In this document: positions 9,615 through 18,503 of the stretch, piece by piece | Position numbering within the stretch: the first letter of the stretch is position 1 | Layout: each line of letters starts with the position of its first letter | DNA from: Chrysochromulina tobinii | Lineage: Eukaryota; Haptophyta; Prymnesiales; Chrysochromulinaceae | Direction: 5' to 3' | NCBI GenBank assembly: GCA_001275005.1 | Contig: JWZX01002876.1 | Span: 1-39,371, forward strand | DNA: 39,371 nucleotides | Notes under the pieces: generated by a model | Seen by the model: only the letters and a program-made list of their open reading frames with translations | Databases searched by the model: none | What the model was told of the DNA's origin: nothing | Program-made: the position numbers and the translations under genes

Positions 9615-10889
9615 TCAAGTTTCGGCGCCGGGAGGCTGAGGCTCCGCATGCCCCTGCAGCAAGGGGAGGCCACGCGACCATTCTCGTGGGATGGCCCCGC
9701 GCGCATCGATGTGCGCCACAAACGTGGCCCGGCCGCGCGAATCGAGCAAGTCGCAAAAGTGGTCCTCGACGGTTCCCTCGAGCAGCGCCGTGTCGAGCCG
9801 CTCGCTCCAGTCTTCATCGGCCGCGCTCGCAGCGAGCGACCCCCCGCGCCCCCCCGTCCCCCCGCGCTCCACCATCTCTTCGAGCAGGTAGCACCCGGTC
9901 CAGTCGAAGGCCTGTAAGCAGAGAGCCGGATCGTCGTGCAGGCGGCTGAGCAACGCTCGCTGCTCAGTCCCAAACCGGTCCTCGATAAAATCTCCAACCC
10001 GGAGCGTGAGTCGCCTCAGGGTCCCACGGAGGTCATCATAGAGGTCACCATAGAGGGGACCCGGCGCGCCCAGCCGCTTTGCAAGCACAAGCGGCATCGA
10101 GGCCTGCCGCTGCTCGAGTGGCGCGAACAAGGCGGCGAGCGCGCGCTCCGCATGCACGATGTGATTCGAATCGAACCAAAAATTGGACGGCCGAAGACAC
10201 AGGCCCGGGCGAAGCTCGCGTGAGCGCTGGGCGAGCAGCGGCCCGAGCTTGTACTTGGGCGCGAGGCGCGTGGCGAGCCTTTTCGAGGTCGATGACGGGA
10301 AGCCCACGTAGCGCACGAGCGTCGGCTCGTCGAACGTGGCGAGGATGCGCGCGAGGTCGTGCGTAGCCAGGCCACGGATGAAGCAGCGGTCGTGCTGCAT
10401 GATCAGCGCGAACCTGCGGTCGCAGCGCTCCAGAGCGTGGCGCACGCACATGGCAAAGCCATGGTGTGAGCCGAGCTCCTCCACCGACACGCGTTCGCTC
10501 AGCCCGCGCTCGGCAATGTCGATGTGCAGCTGGGCCTTGTACTTCTCGTACGCGTCGCCCAAATCACCTCTGACGATGCCCTTTTTGGAAAGAGCAGCAG
10601 GATCGCGCTCCAATTGAGGCAGGATGCGAGCAGCGTGCGACGCTTCCAAATCGGTCGGCGTGCGATAGCCATCGCAGACGATTTGGATGGGGCAGCGGTC
10701 CAAACCATCGAGCATGCATGTGGTCCCGAGGGTTCGCCACGTCATATCCGTGGAAGGATGCACTCGAGCAGGGCTGCTGATCAGCACAATCGCGATCGAT
10801 TCGCCGATGGCGATGGTGCTCACCACGGTTGTCGTGCGATGCCGACCAGCTCGATGCCAGCGGGCACACACGCTGTGTCTCCATCCCAT
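9615..10889 (-). CDS. Glycosyltransferase-like protein
   Basis: This encodes 424 residues from ATG 10887-10889 to TGA 9615-9617 on the minus strand. The pattern is one I associate with a family of algal glycosyltransferase-like proteins. A strand-rich start (TVVSTIAIGESIAIVLISS) precedes HPST and then IQIVCDGYR, which looks like the donor-binding strand. Next come YEKYKAQL, GFAMCVRHALE, and LIMQHD (near 163-167), where an acidic metal- or nucleotide-binding motif is expected, followed by VRYVGFPS and VGDFIEDRFG. The last 100 residues are less conserved and include a Gly-rich insert. The N-terminus has no clear signal anchor, so an upstream exon is possible. Donor and acceptor are unknown. Two other glycosyltransferase-like genes lie in this window. 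Confidence 0.65.
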   Translation of the reverse strand: MGWRHSVCARWHRAGRHRTTTVVSTIAIGESIAIVLISSPARVHPSTDMTWRTLGTTCMLDGLDRCPIQIVCDGYRTPTDLEASHAARILPQLERDPAALSKKGIVRGDLGDAYEKYKAQLHIDIAERGLSERVSVEELGSHHGFAMCVRHALERCDRRFALIMQHDRCFIRGLATHDLARILATFDEPTLVRYVGFPSSTSKRLATRLAPKYKLGPLLAQRSRELRPGLCLRPSNFWFDSNHIVHAERALAALFAPLEQRQASMPLVLAKRLGAPGPLYGDLYDDLRGTLRRLTLRVGDFIEDRFGTEQRALLSRLHDDPALCLQAFDWTGCYLLEEMVERGGTGGRGGSLAASAADEDWSERLDTALLEGTVEDHFCDLLDSRGRATFVAHIDARGAIPREWSRGLPLLQGHAEPQPPGAET

Positions 10890-11022
10890 CCAAACACACG
10901 AGCGACCACAAGACCCTGCCCGAACAAGAGTTCACGAGCCTCTCGGCACCAAGGGGCTTGTCGGCAAACGGGGAGCCGAAACTCGTGCCTGTGGAGACGC
11001 TCGTGAACGTTAACACGACAGT

Positions 11023-11109
11023 TACCGGTAAAAAGACTCCGGGGGGAGCCGGGACAGTTACCGGTACGGCGTGTGTGTCCCGGCTCCCCCCGGTGTCTTT
11101 TTACCGGTA
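11023..11109. repeat. 34-bp-arm inverted repeat with TACCGGTA termini
   Basis: The left arm (11023-11056) and right arm (11076-11109) are reverse complements at 33 of 34 positions, with a 19-nt loop. Each arm ends in the self-complementary 8-mer TACCGGTA, and a third copy sits inside the loop (11059-11066). The arms carry an A-run and a G6 block. The structure could be a remnant of a small foldback transposon, a strong RNA hairpin in the leader of the downstream phosphatase gene, or a protein-binding palindrome. The sequence alone does not decide. Confidence 0.9.
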
Positions 11110-11132
11110 CGGCACTCCTGCCCGCTCAGAAC

Positions 11133-11166
11133 TCATGTGCAGAAGCGAGTCATGTGCAGAAGCGAG
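11133..11166. repeat. 17-bp tandem direct repeat
   Basis: The unit TCATGTGCAGAAGCGAG occurs twice with no gap (11133-11149 and 11150-11166), immediately beyond the inverted repeat. It may be a simple duplication. Confidence 0.85.
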
Positions 11167-11540
11167 GTTGACTCTTGTGAACCCTTCTTCTCACTAACAG
11201 TCAGTCAGATAGTCAGTTTCGTCGCGGTCCCCCCGTGCTCACCACATCCAGGTCGTCGCAATCCGCTCCGAGAGCGGCGCATTGGGAAATTCATTTTTCC
11301 GAAAGCAATGGCGAGTCAAGAAGGCGAGGAGTGAGCTGGATAGATCTACTTAGGAGTACAGCTGGATACTCCTACTTTGATACTCCTAAAGATGTGAATA
11401 CACCGATTCTGGGTGCCGGCAGTCAAGTCGCGGCTCCCCCCGCCCTCACCGACTCCACCATCTCAAAGTACGGAGCTCCGCTGCCCTCGGTCAACACAAG
11501 CATTTCGATTTCTTTCATGGCGACCGTACGAGTAGCTCGC

Positions 11541-12518
11541 TCAGACAGCAGGCCTCCTTCCCGCCCCTAGCAGCAGCGTGGCCAGCACGCCGATGGCAAA
11601 GCCGCATCCGACAAGTACAACTGCCCGCTCCGATGGCGTGCCAACGAGCTTGCCGCTAGCGCAGGCGGGAACTTCGGTCGACGCGGCGGGCGCATCAGCG
11701 GTGGGGCCGAGGGCGAGCGCCTCGAGCCACGCGGCTTCGCTCTTCTTAAATGCGTCCTCACTTTTCAAGTCAGCAAAGCCCCATGCACACGTCGTTGGGT
11801 CGTTGGCGGTGCAGTGGGCGCTATTGTCGTCACCACGGGCCCCGACTGTCCAAGTCCGGCCGTCGTCGTCCGAGATCAGCTTATAGATGCCGCACGGTGC
11901 GAACTTGCCTGCCTGCTCCAGCGTGCCCGCCCCCACGAGCGCTCCTACGAGCGCGACCGACGCGGCGTGCGAGAAGCACGCGATCGTCTGGCCCGCAAAG
12001 CGGCCGCTCGCGAGCTCGCGCTTCCAGAGCAGCAGCCGGCGCAGGTAGTCGACTGTGGCCTCCCTCCCCGTGGCCTGATCGAACTGACCGCGGCACAGCC
12101 GATCGAGCACGGGTACATACTCCTCGTCCACCTCTGGCAGCACTGGCATGCGCGCCTCGGGTGGCACAATCTTTTCGGGTGAGTGTCCGAATTCGGCCAG
12201 GCAGTGTTCGATGCCGATGCGCAGTCCGAGGGACTGCGCAAGCGGCTGTGCTGTCTGCAGCACGCGGAAATAGGGCGAGGAGAGGATGAGGTTCGGCTTC
12301 TCGCGTACGAGCGCGGCCGCCGTCTCGCGTGCCTGCGCCTGCCCGAGCGCCGAGAGCGGCGGGTCGGTGAGCTCATGGCCGTGGCGAGTGCAGCGCTCAC
12401 GCCACTCCCGGCTATTTGCGTAGTCGAAGCGCGCTCCGTGGCGCACAAGGAGCAGAGTCGTGCGTAGCGTCGGCGTTGGCGCCGGCAATTTCGGTGGGCT
12501 CCCGAAGTCTGTCGACAT
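11541..12518 (-). CDS. Histidine phosphatase (phosphoglycerate-mutase-like) with C-terminal membrane anchor
   Basis: This encodes 325 residues from ATG 12516-12518 to TGA 11541-11543. The histidine-phosphatase signature LLLVRHGARFD places the phospho-accepting His near residue 27. PLSALGQAQA follows, then the SSPYFRVLQTA core, CLAE with a likely acid near 109, and the second catalytic His in CFSHAAS near 184. This pattern is closest to the UBASH3/STS-like eukaryotic branch rather than glycolytic mutase. A hydrophobic stretch near residues 298-320, followed by a short Arg-containing tail, suggests a tail anchor that leaves the enzyme facing the cytosol. The substrate is unknown. The GTG 15 bases upstream is not a likely start. 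The gene is divergent from the zinc-finger gene, with about 265 bp shared. Confidence 0.85.
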   Translation of the reverse strand: MSTDFGSPPKLPAPTPTLRTTLLLVRHGARFDYANSREWRERCTRHGHELTDPPLSALGQAQARETAAALVREKPNLILSSPYFRVLQTAQPLAQSLGLRIGIEHCLAEFGHSPEKIVPPEARMPVLPEVDEEYVPVLDRLCRGQFDQATGREATVDYLRRLLLWKRELASGRFAGQTIACFSHAASVALVGALVGAGTLEQAGKFAPCGIYKLISDDDGRTWTVGARGDDNSAHCTANDPTTCAWGFADLKSEDAFKKSEAAWLEALALGPTADAPAASTEVPACASGKLVGTPSERAVVLVGCGFAIGVLATLLLGAGRRPAV

Positions 12519-12783
12519 GTGGATACTCGCCACCCAGGGCGCGTCTTTTCAAGGTTCCTGTCCTCGCGTGTGAACAGAGACACACAGAGACGATGGACCA
12601 GCACTAAAGCCGCCGACAGACTTCTTCTTTTTCAGTTCTTGTTCTGTTACGTTGAGATTGTTTTGACGAACAAGATGCGAAGTTGATCGAACAAAAGAGT
12701 GGCGATGATCAATTTCATTGACGGTCTCTCGGTTCCGGTGTGCGTGGACACAACAGGTGCACAGGCGAGAAAGGCGCGCACCA
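12519..12783. promoter_or_regulatory. Divergent intergenic region, presumed bidirectional promoter
   Basis: These 265 bases separate the start codons of the minus-strand phosphatase and the plus-strand zinc-finger gene, so promoters for both should lie here. The middle is AT-richer than its surroundings (12610-12720). I recognise no specific factor site. Confidence 0.4.
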
Positions 12784-14793
12784 ATGTCGGCGGAAGCGAC
12801 AGAGGCGCAAGCGACTGATCGCGAGGCGGACGCCGCATCGATCATAGCGCTCGGCATGTCGCAGCCATCAGCGCAGTCGCCGTCGCAGTACCCGCCGTTG
12901 TCGGCCTCTCCATACGCTGGTTTGCAGGGCGTCGAGGGTGCAACTGACAGCAACGCTCTTGCCGCGATGGCGGCAGCCGTGCAGCAGGCGTCCGCGGCGG
13001 CGGGCATCGATCCCTCCGCCGGCCTCGCCGCGCTCACGCAGTCCTTTAGCGTCAACCAGTCAATGGCCCTTGCGGCGATGAATATGCTTCCAGCGCAGCA
13101 GCAGCATCAGCAGCAGCAACAGCAGCAGCAGCTGCAGCAGCAGGGTGGCGTGCCGGTGGCGCTGGCCGCGACTTCGGCGGCGCCGTACCAGGCCGGCGGG
13201 CAGCAGCTACCACCGCCCACGATCCAGCACGTCGACGCGCAGGCAGTGCCTCTCCTGGCGGCAGCCGCACAGGCCGCTGACAGTGTGTACTCACTACCCC
13301 GGCCAGGGATGACAATCACGCCGGCGATGCCGCTTGCCATCGGCCAGCACGGCTTTGATCCCGTGTGCATGCCCTCGGCGGGCAGCAGCGCCGGCGGCGT
13401 GGACGAGTTCGTGTGCGTCGTGTGCCGAAAGGTGTTCAAGAAGGAAGCGAACCTGATCTACCACATGACAGAGCATCGGGCCTCTGCTCAGCCCGGTGCG
13501 GGCGCCCTCGTGGCCGCCACGTCCCTCGCGGGCGGCGCCGACGACGACATGCTCGTCGGCACCAACGGCGCGGTCAAGTGCTCCGACTGCGACAAGCAGT
13601 TCGCGACCAAGTACCAGGCCAAGAAGCATTACCTACGCCGCCACTTTTCTGGCGATAAGCCTTTCGCGTGCACTAAGTGTGGGAAGAAGCGATTCGTGGT
13701 CAAGGAGGACCTGACGATGCACATGAAGGCGTGCGGCAACGTGTACGTGTGCAAGTGCGGCATCCGGCTCTGCTCCCTCGGCGCGCTCAAGCGCCATTGC
13801 AAGCAGTTCTCACACGAGCCCATGTCCCTCGAGCCGATGCCCGAGGTCGCCTCGCTCATGGGCCACCCGCTCTTGCCGACGGCCCCCGCCACCGTGCCGG
13901 CGACCGAGAGCGCGATGGCTGGTGTGGTGGGCGCGATGGGGCAGCAACATCGGGGCATGATGGCCGCCCCAGCGACCGCGCAGACGGCGCACGACGCGTA
14001 CGCGATGGCAATGCTCGGTCACCTTCGTGCAGCGCAGCCCAGCGGTGCGATCGCCATGACGCCGACGCTTCAGATGCATGCGAGCCTGGCCGAGCAGCAC
14101 GCGGCGCAACAGGCGGCCTTTGCCGCCATCCAGGCGCAGCACACCGCCGCCGGCCAGCAGCAGCACCAGCAGACACTTCAGCAGCAGCAGCAGGAGCAGG
14201 AGTACCAGCAAGAGTTCCAGCAGGAGTACCAGAAGCAATACTTGCAGCACCTGCAGCACCTGCAGCAGCAGCAATACCAGCAGCAGCAGCAGCAGCAGCA
14301 CCTTCAGCAGCAGCAGCATCATCAGCAGCAGCAGCAGTACCAGCAGCAGCAGCAGCAGCAGCACCAACAGCAGCAGCACCAGCAGCAGCACCAGCAGCAG
14401 CACCTGCTGCAGCTGCAGCAGCAGGCGATGGGCTTGCACCATAGCAGCAGTGCACTCGCCACGTCAATTGCCTCCGCGCTGCAGCCGGGCGCGTCCGCCG
14501 CTTCCGCCTTCGCCGCCCCGCCGCCGGGCGCCCAGTTCAACGCTGCCATCTGGTACGAGCAGCAGATGAATGCCTCGCGTGGCATGCAACTCCAAGGCGC
14601 CGTCGTGGGCGACGATGCTTTGAATGGGGCGGCGGCGAGCGCGCCAGCGGCCGAGGCGCCAGCGGCCGGTGAGGGTGCCGCCGGGGCGGCCATCATGAGC
14701 ATCATGGCGAGCTCTATGGCGCCGGTAGCCGACGCGGCCGTGGCCGTGGTGTCGGGCGCCCAGGAGCACGCCGGCACCGACGGCTTGTATTGA
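12784..14793 (+). CDS. C2H2 zinc-finger protein with poly-Gln tracts
   Basis: This encodes 669 residues from ATG 12784 to TGA 14791-14793. A low-complexity N-terminus with a Q/H tract (about 105-120) is followed by four zinc-finger modules. Finger 1 is CVVC...H...H near 209-232, separate from the rest. Fingers 2-4 are clustered at about 263-345: CSDC/HYLRRH, CTKC with a KK insert and HMKAC, and a compact CKCG/HCKQFSH unit. The cluster resembles the four-finger layout of plant IDD/WIP/STOP1-type factors, with two fingers close to a C2HC form. The C-terminal half is Ala/Met-rich and carries about 90 residues dominated by Gln with some His (about 457-547). A DNA-binding transcription regulator is the natural reading, with the Gln-rich part as a possible activation or condensate-forming region. 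An upstream in-frame TTG is ignored as a start. Confidence 0.88.
   Translation: MSAEATEAQATDREADAASIIALGMSQPSAQSPSQYPPLSASPYAGLQGVEGATDSNALAAMAAAVQQASAAAGIDPSAGLAALTQSFSVNQSMALAAMNMLPAQQQHQQQQQQQQLQQQGGVPVALAATSAAPYQAGGQQLPPPTIQHVDAQAVPLLAAAAQAADSVYSLPRPGMTITPAMPLAIGQHGFDPVCMPSAGSSAGGVDEFVCVVCRKVFKKEANLIYHMTEHRASAQPGAGALVAATSLAGGADDDMLVGTNGAVKCSDCDKQFATKYQAKKHYLRRHFSGDKPFACTKCGKKRFVVKEDLTMHMKACGNVYVCKCGIRLCSLGALKRHCKQFSHEPMSLEPMPEVASLMGHPLLPTAPATVPATESAMAGVVGAMGQQHRGMMAAPATAQTAHDAYAMAMLGHLRAAQPSGAIAMTPTLQMHASLAEQHAAQQAAFAAIQAQHTAAGQQQHQQTLQQQQQEQEYQQEFQQEYQKQYLQHLQHLQQQQYQQQQQQQHLQQQQHHQQQQQYQQQQQQQHQQQQHQQQHQQQHLLQLQQQAMGLHHSSSALATSIASALQPGASAASAFAAPPPGAQFNAAIWYEQQMNASRGMQLQGAVVGDDALNGAAASAPAAEAPAAGEGAAGAAIMSIMASSMAPVADAAVAVVSGAQEHAGTDGLY
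13096..13143 (+). repeat. CAG-rich microsatellite, first tract
   Basis: Sixteen codons of CAG with single CAT, CAA and CTG interruptions encode a short poly-Gln segment near the N-terminus of the zinc-finger protein. Confidence 0.9.
14155..14424 (+). repeat. CAG/CAC-rich microsatellite, long tract
   Basis: About 270 bases of mostly CAG codons interrupted by CAC, TAC, CTG, GAG and CAT encode a Gln/His-rich segment. The many interruptions should stabilise it against large expansions. All reading frames stay open here, which creates spurious poly-Ser, poly-Ala and poly-Leu open frames on both strands. Confidence 0.9.
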
Positions 14794-15297
14794 GGATGCG
14801 CATATGCAGGACACCACGGGTGCAGACGCACGGATGCGGATGGTCGCGGCGGCAGCGTGGGCATGGGGACGGAGCAACCCTGGCCTAACCTGGGCACGCG
14901 TGCACCGACGAGGGAAAGCGCCACACGACGCGCGCATGTGAGGAGGGAGCATGAGGATGATTGGAAGCAGGACCGCCAGCCACTTGTGGACTGATCGCGG
15001 GTCTGAGGGGTCGCGCGCGAGCGCGCGCGCGACATGCATTCTGAGTACTGTGTACACGGTCGGCTAGTAGGCGCAACGCAGGGCGCACACGGAATGGGAA
15101 TGGTGGGTGACAACTGACATATGTTCCGGATCAGACATGTCGTATGGGCGGGTCTAATATCGTACACGTCGCAACGCCTAAACCCGGCTAATGGTTACGG
15201 CTTACGCGCGCGGATGATGCGGGAAATCGGAAAATCACACTGACGTTGTTCGATGTTATGGTGTTGGTTTCGCATTAGGTTTAGGAACCGACACCTC
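14794..15297. other. Intergenic region with CG-dinucleotide palindrome
   Basis: These 504 bases lie between convergent genes and should contain both 3' ends. At about 15010-15032 alternating C and G form a near-perfect palindrome around one A. Such sequence can adopt Z-DNA or a cruciform. I see no gene. Confidence 0.5.
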
Positions 15298-16087
15298 CTA
15301 AGTGGTGGTGGGCGGTTCGCCGCTGCCGTTAGGCAGCGACAAGCCTCTCGGCTCGCTCGTCTCGCGCTGTCCCGCCGGCTGCGGCTCGGGGTCCTCGGCG
15401 CTGCCCATACAATACATGTGTGTACATGGACTCTTCGACGTCGATGGATCGTCGCTGAGCGGCGCAATCTCGTATGGGACGATGCGCTGAGGGCGGCTCC
15501 CGTAGAGGTACAGGCAGCGGCCCACGGCGAGGAGCAGAGCTGCAGGCATGAGCACTGCGATCTCGATCGTTGGTCGTGAGAGGCTCATGAGCCAAGGGAT
15601 CGAACTATGCCCTTGATGCAACGGCAGCGATATGGAAGGCGGAGTCTCCGGGGACCTGAGAGGCAGGTGCAACGGTTGTTGCGGCGAGGGCGTAGTTGGT
15701 GCCGAGGGTGTCGGTGGCGGCCGGTAGGGAGGTGGAGGTGGCAATAACGGAGGTGCAGGTGCTCGTGGGGGCCCTGGCCAGGGTGGCGGTGGAGAGGGCA
15801 GTGGCGGCGTGGGAGGCGGAGGGCGGGGTGGGTGGAGATGGCGGAAGATGTGGTGGAAGCGGCGGCGGTGACGGTCGAAGGCATCCTTGAACCTTGGTGC
15901 AGCCAGCACAGTCATGCGTGTTGCACGCGTATTGCCAGTCTCGCTTGGCCCACGAGGCGCAAAAGTGCTCACATGGCAAGCGCTCGGGAGCTGGCGGCGA
16001 TGCCACTCCCACTCTATCGGCGTGCTGTATATCTGCCTCTTTGACCCAATTTCCCATCGGCAGCGAGATGCATGAGAGCACCGACAT
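15298..16087 (-). CDS. Cys-rich / poly-Pro / single-pass membrane protein with a frame break
   Basis: I infer one gene on the minus strand. From ATG 16085-16087 the first frame encodes a short Cys-rich segment (CEHFCASW, YACNTHDCAGC, VQGC; eight cysteines) and enters a Pro-rich stretch. At about 15810-15850 the Pro-rich pattern continues better one base over, in a frame running to TAG at 15298-15300. That frame encodes a long Pro-rich stalk, a hydrophobic helix (about IEIAVLMPAALLLAV) and a polar tail. The Cys-domain, Pro-stalk, membrane-helix order suits a cell-surface or wall-associated protein. The break could be an assembly error in the Pro-rich tract, a small unseen intron, or a real frameshift. 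The signal peptide is weak, so the start may be further upstream. Confidence 0.4.
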
Positions 16088-16115
16088 GAAGACTACCACT
16101 GGACGTTCATAAAGC

Positions 16116-16731
16116 TATCCGATGAATACCTTGTACTATTGTATGGACGACTTGCATGCTTTCTTTCGTTCGTTTCAGGGCACTCTCGGCCAGACACACA
16201 CCCACAAGCCCCGTGAAGGCGTGCGAGGGAGGCGCTCACACAGACACAAAGGGGGATATTAAATGAACAACTTTCAACTTCTCAGTCTACAACACCGCAT
16301 TTCAGGGGGTCCCGCCAGTGTGCTGTGTGGGTAGCTTGGTCAGTTACAAACTCTCTCAGTCTAAGGCTCAGGGGGGCTCGGCTAGGGTTCGGGTTCCCTC
16401 TGGGTTGGTTATATGGTTAAGGGGTTGGGGTCGACCTCCTAGATCGGGGTGGGGTCCGAGGGGGGGGGTCCCCGGAAAATGACAAATTTCCAGCGGAACA
16501 ATGGTCAATCCTGCGCTGGCCACTACATGGAGAGTTGGCGAGATGATTGAACTTTGAGGACATGCTTCATGGTCGCGCGTGCGAGACGCGTCGCAGGGTT
16601 CGGTTCGGGTAAAGTGTTGGCGAGTCGGTGTTCGCTGTCGTGCGCGGGCCGGGCGCGGCGTCTGCCCATCGTTCGCGGACGATCCTGAAAACGTCGAAAT
16701 AACTACTGTTATACACAAATGTGCTCAAGAT
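16116..16731. other. Intergenic region with a G-rich stretch
   Basis: These 616 bases hold no supported gene. From about 16364 to 16476 the plus strand has many GGG to G9 runs (for example AGGGTTCGGGTT and GGGGTTGGGG), which could form G-quadruplexes. The words look loosely telomere-like but do not form an array. Confidence 0.5.
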
Positions 16732-18057
16732 TCACACGGCTTGGCGCTCGAGTGGCACGCTTCGTCGGAAATGCTCCGTGACTGATATCTCGTGAAGGAT
16801 GAGCTTGCTGATCGCAGCGCTCTGCGGTCTGCGATCCCACCACGGGCCTGAGGGCTCGGCTGATATCTCGTCGGCTGCAGGATTCGATGATTGCGGGCCT
16901 GCAATCGCCAGCCCCGCTTGCTCGACGCTCTGCACAAGCTGGAGCAGCGGCTTCGCTAAAAGAAAAGACTCGAGGGTCACGGGTGAGCTTTTTTGGTGGC
17001 GTTCGGGCGGTGGCAACGTCCACGATTGTGGACTAAGGATCAGCATCGGCTCTGAGCGTTGGCGCTGAGAGAAGGCACTCGTTGGGCGAGCCTGCATGAA
17101 TGGACGTGCACCTTGGCCGTGCGATGGCGCCTGTCCGCGTGCTGCGCTCCGTGAGATGCCGGAGAAAGAATTGAGGAGGTCAAGCGGCTGGCGAGGCGCG
17201 GCTGGCTGGTTCGTGTGCTTGTATGGGATGAGCATTGCTGGTGGCCGCCTCGCCCTAGGTCTCTTCTGTTCCATAGGAAGCACGCCCTGCGGTCGATTCG
17301 CAAGCCGAAGCGAATCGAAAGGTGGTGGTGGTATCTCTGCGTGCACCGCAGCCGGCGCAACGGCGCAACTCGGCTCATTGCAAAGGCCACGGCCACAGCT
17401 TGCAGTCGTTGGGCGCGTGTGTCGCCCGTCGTGCCAGCAGCTCTGGATGGCTGTGGCAGCAGCGCGTGGCTGCGGCTGTAGTGGTGGCGAGGGTGCTCGG
17501 GTCTTCTTGGGGATGATGGGTGTGAAACGTATCAAAGTTGTCGAGCCTTCTCCACCTGAAAGCACCGTAGACGGGCCACCTTCCCGATTGCGACCCCGTG
17601 AAAGCACTGGGGTTGCCACCGGGAGCGAGGGCGGGTTACCAACTAAAGCGCGATCAAGCACGACGTGCAGCCAAACTGCATACTCCTGTGGATCTCTCCC
17701 TGCGCAGTAGGAGCCACAGCAGTCAAACAGGACATTCTGGAACGGCTTCTTCTCCATAAACTGGCCGTCAGAGCTGCCCTGTGCCCAACTGTCCTCTGCA
17801 GTCTGGATGGCTTCCAACTCGTCATAGTCATCTTCATTCATATCAACGAGGCATCGGTATAGCAGGAGTTGCACATTGCAGTACTCCTGGCGGTCAATGT
17901 TCGTGCGGCCTGGCAACCGACGCTGCAAAGACCGCACGGCGCACTGCCACCAAGCATCCAGCTCGTTCAAGACACTGGAGTGCCAACGGAGCCTCTGGCG
18001 CTCTGCGCCGACCACCTTGGCGCCCTGCGCGTCGCTTGGCTGGCCTTTCGTCGTCAT
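16732..18057 (-). CDS. Unassigned protein with EF-hand-like N-terminal domain and IQ-like motif
   Basis: This encodes 441 residues from ATG 18055-18057 to TGA 16732-16734. Residues 54-138 or so have the pattern (R.EY......L...L......D...A...AEDSW, then F...LFD.C, then EYA.WL) of a domain I associate with flagellated protists, where acidic helices resemble degenerate EF-hands. Near 203-215 AIQSCWHDGRHTR matches a relaxed IQ calmodulin-binding motif. The remainder is low-complexity, rich in Pro, Ser and Arg, and probably disordered. A role in cilia or calcium signalling is an inference only. The GTG 12 bases upstream is not used. The gene is transcribed in the same direction as the next gene to the right. 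Confidence 0.6.
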   Translation of the reverse strand: MTTKGQPSDAQGAKVVGAERQRLRWHSSVLNELDAWWQCAVRSLQRRLPGRTNIDRQEYCNVQLLLYRCLVDMNEDDYDELEAIQTAEDSWAQGSSDGQFMEKKPFQNVLFDCCGSYCAGRDPQEYAVWLHVVLDRALVGNPPSLPVATPVLSRGRNREGGPSTVLSGGEGSTTLIRFTPIIPKKTRAPSPPLQPQPRAAATAIQSCWHDGRHTRPTTASCGRGLCNEPSCAVAPAAVHAEIPPPPFDSLRLANRPQGVLPMEQKRPRARRPPAMLIPYKHTNQPAAPRQPLDLLNSFSGISRSAARGQAPSHGQGARPFMQARPTSAFSQRQRSEPMLILSPQSWTLPPPERHQKSSPVTLESFLLAKPLLQLVQSVEQAGLAIAGPQSSNPAADEISAEPSGPWWDRRPQSAAISKLILHEISVTEHFRRSVPLERQAV

Positions 18058-18503
18058 CTGCACATGCACAACTCTCTCGCCTTGGAGTCGATCGCCGAGC
18101 GAGAGTTATACAGGGCACACAGGCACGATCGGAACGTCGCGCCGCGTCGGCGCTGGAATCGCCCTTCGGTTCAAGTTCCATTTCCTAAACGGAACAGACC
18201 TCTTTTGGCTCGTCCTGAAACCGACCCCTCCACGATCGGGGGGTGACGCTCGTGCTGAAACCTCCTCCGTCGCGACATCGCACGTTTGCCGCGTGCCGAG
18301 ACGGGCTTTACCATGCGCAGCTCGTCGAGAGATTTGTACGCTAAAGCCTAAACAAGCACAAAGTCGCAAGTGGCGGGGCCGGGGGGGACCCCCTGCGTGG
18401 GGTGCGGTGAGGGAATTTGAAGGAGCGATGTCGACGTAAGAATGTGCTATGATTGGAAGCAGTAATTTGAAGTGCAATTTGACTTGCTGTCACCTTTTTC
18501 ATC
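18058..18503. other. Intergenic region
   Basis: These 446 bases lie between two minus-strand genes and should hold the promoter of the left one and the 3' end of the right one. I see no gene, RNA or clear repeat. Confidence 0.45.

Larger units (their letters stand above)
10890..11540. other. Intergenic region holding an inverted repeat and short tandem repeats
   Basis: These 651 bases separate two minus-strand genes. They contain the large inverted repeat at 11023-11109 and a 17-bp tandem pair at 11133-11166. Near 11350-11390 there are small complementary words (TAGGAGTA, ATACTCCTA). I find no convincing coding sequence. Confidence 0.6.

Noticed and set aside
10140-10200. A tRNA T-loop-like GATTCGAATC word
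   Set aside because: No acceptor, D or anticodon arms are found around it, and it lies inside the glycosyltransferase-like coding region. I found no credible tRNA or rRNA gene anywhere in the window.
13810-14467. Long minus-strand and alternate-frame open frames of poly-Leu, poly-Ala and poly-Ser
   Set aside because: They are by-products of the CAG repeat encoding poly-Gln on the plus strand.
16376-16445. Interstitial telomere (AGGGTTCGGGTT, GGTTAAGGGG words)
   Set aside because: The words are irregular and do not form tandem TTAGGG-type repeats.
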